Below, one piece after another: positions 7,447 through 7,964 of a DNA stretch of 7,964 nt; position 1 is the stretch's first letter; each line of letters begins with the position of its first letter. The notes under the pieces were generated by a model. The model was given only the letters and a program-made list of their open reading frames with translations. It had not been told where the DNA came from and ran no database searches. The position numbers and the translations under genes were made by a program. The stretch is from Fidelibacterota bacterium UBA1134 (GTDB taxonomy: Bacteria; Fidelibacterota; Marinisomatia; Marinisomatales; S15-B10): assembly GCA_002311975.1 (NCBI GenBank), contig DCAL01000104.1:23712-31675 (forward strand), read 5' to 3'.

Positions 7447-7784
7447 TATTCAACCGTGGTAGTCTTGACTTTGATAGTTCTATACCCTTCCTTGTATATG
7501 ATTTCTACTCTGAAACCCACTTCTTAGTTCCTTCTCAATATCACACTCCTCTTTCGGAGGATAGACAGAAGTTACACAAAAAAATATTCAATCTCCATAA
7601 ACAAGGAATTGGTTATAGAAGAATACACCGAGAATTGGTAAAAAAGGGGTTCAAGATAGGAAAATCACCCTCTACGATTGATTCTATCATTAAGAAAAGA
7701 ATCAAACGAGAACAATTCTCAAATCAACCTGTGATAGAGGAATATCGGAATTTTGATATTGAGTTTTTGAGGATACAAAACTGA
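7440..7784 (+). pseudogene. 5'-truncated helix-turn-helix protein, probable mobile-element remnant
   Basis: A plus-strand frame is open for 114 codons from just after a TAA at 7437 to TGA at 7782-7784, yet contains no ATG at all. The second half is clearly protein-like: LSEDRQKLHKKIFNLHKQG, then GIGYRRIHRELVKKGFKIG (7605-7661), SPSTIDSIIKKRIKRE (7665-7712) and a short tail ending EYRNFDIEFLRIQN. The pattern 'L...G.GYR.I...L...G...G.S.STI..II.K...R' is that of a DNA-binding helix-turn-helix as found in recombinases, resolvases and related mobile-element proteins. The upstream half (7440-7559) is less certain and overlaps the first codons of the divergent lipoprotein gene. I infer the C-terminal piece of a longer gene whose front was lost. 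A non-ATG start (for example ATA or TTG) on an intact small protein is the alternative. The parent family is not identified. Confidence 0.55.
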
Positions 7785-7851
7785 GTTCTACCACCAACCC
7801 ATCATGGATGGATTAGGGAATTTTCGGGTTGAGATGAGGGAGAGTAAATAT

Positions 7852-7878
7852 AAAAGGTTCTACGAATAGAACCTTTTT
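7852..7878. terminator. Bidirectional intrinsic terminator, perfect 11-bp stem
   Basis: AAAAGGTTCTA (7852-7862), loop CGAA, TAGAACCTTTT (7867-7877) forms a perfect 11-base stem with a four-base loop. On the plus strand it ends in TTTTT; on the minus strand the other arm gives TTTT followed by ATATTT. It lies between two converging reading frames, the plus-strand helix-turn-helix fragment ending at 7784 and the minus-strand partial gene ending at 7904, so one hairpin can serve both. Confidence 0.85.
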
Positions 7879-7903
7879 GTAATTCAGTTTTGGGGGTTGG
7901 GGG

Positions 7904-7964
7904 TTATTTACAACCTATCCACCAAACTACATCACATTCACATTCATTTCCATCTTCATCCCAA
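7904..7964 (-). CDS. C-terminal 19 codons of an unknown Cys/Trp-rich protein entering from the right edge
   Basis: Reading leftward from the window edge, the frame gives WDEDGNECECDVVWWIGCK and a TAA at 7906-7904. The dense acidic, cysteine and tryptophan pattern (C-x-C ... WW-x-x-C) looks like the end of a small secreted or metal/disulfide-bearing domain, and the terminator hairpin about 26 bases downstream supports a real gene end. Only 61 bases are visible, so this may still be a chance frame. No family is recognised. Confidence 0.35.
   Translation of the reverse strand, partial: WDEDGNECECDVVWWIGCK

Noticed and set aside
7264..7527. Plus-strand 87-codon frame beginning with ATG across the lipoprotein start
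   Set aside because: Antisense to the lipoprotein for most of its length; its hydrophobic end arises from the reverse complement. The helix-turn-helix fragment uses a different frame.
1..7964. CRISPR array, toxin-antitoxin pair, retron or other complete defence system
   Set aside because: No regularly spaced repeats, no reverse transcriptase, nuclease or toxin signature in any well-supported frame.

Overview
The window looks like chromosomal DNA from an uncultured Gram-negative bacterium, probably of the Fibrobacteres-Chlorobi-Bacteroidetes superphylum or a neighbour such as Neomarinimicrobiota. That placement is an inference from gene content, protein style and moderate GC, because no marker gene here fixes the taxon. 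The Gram-negative reading rests on a probable lipoprotein, a probably periplasmic TPR plus type-1 periplasmic-binding-fold protein, and a zinc-finger anti-sigma factor.

Almost everything from 1 to about 6890 is one dense leftward (minus-strand) gene cluster. In transcription order it holds a TPR/periplasmic-binding-fold protein (6885-4900), a laccase-domain protein PgeF/YfiH (4888-4184), undecaprenyl-diphosphatase UppP (4125-3361), a PutP-type sodium/solute symporter (3359-1902), DNA polymerase III delta subunit HolA (1905-913), an ECF sigma factor (920-330) and the N-terminal part of its zinc-finger anti-sigma factor (330 to beyond the left edge). The last four junctions are an UppP-PutP gap of 1 base, then overlaps of 4, 8 and 1 bases, so translational coupling is likely. 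Envelope functions (UppP, the binding-fold protein, the sigma/anti-sigma pair) are mixed with replication (HolA) and transport (PutP).

The right end, about 7030-7964, is different. GC falls (16 of 60 bases are G or C at 7561-7620, against 39 of 60 at 2341-2400). This stretch holds a small lipoprotein gene resembling the CC0125/CC1285 family, a plus-strand helix-turn-helix reading frame with no start codon, a perfect-arm bidirectional terminator hairpin, and the last 19 codons of a cysteine- and tryptophan-rich minus-strand protein that enters from the right edge. Just left of the lipoprotein gene, a protein-like C-terminal tail of about 26 codons with no start runs into the cluster. The simplest reading is that foreign, low-GC DNA inserted here and cut off the gene that used to precede the TPR/binding-fold gene. 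I see no complete new defence or mobile system. The insertion junction and its two orphan reading frames are the most interesting part.
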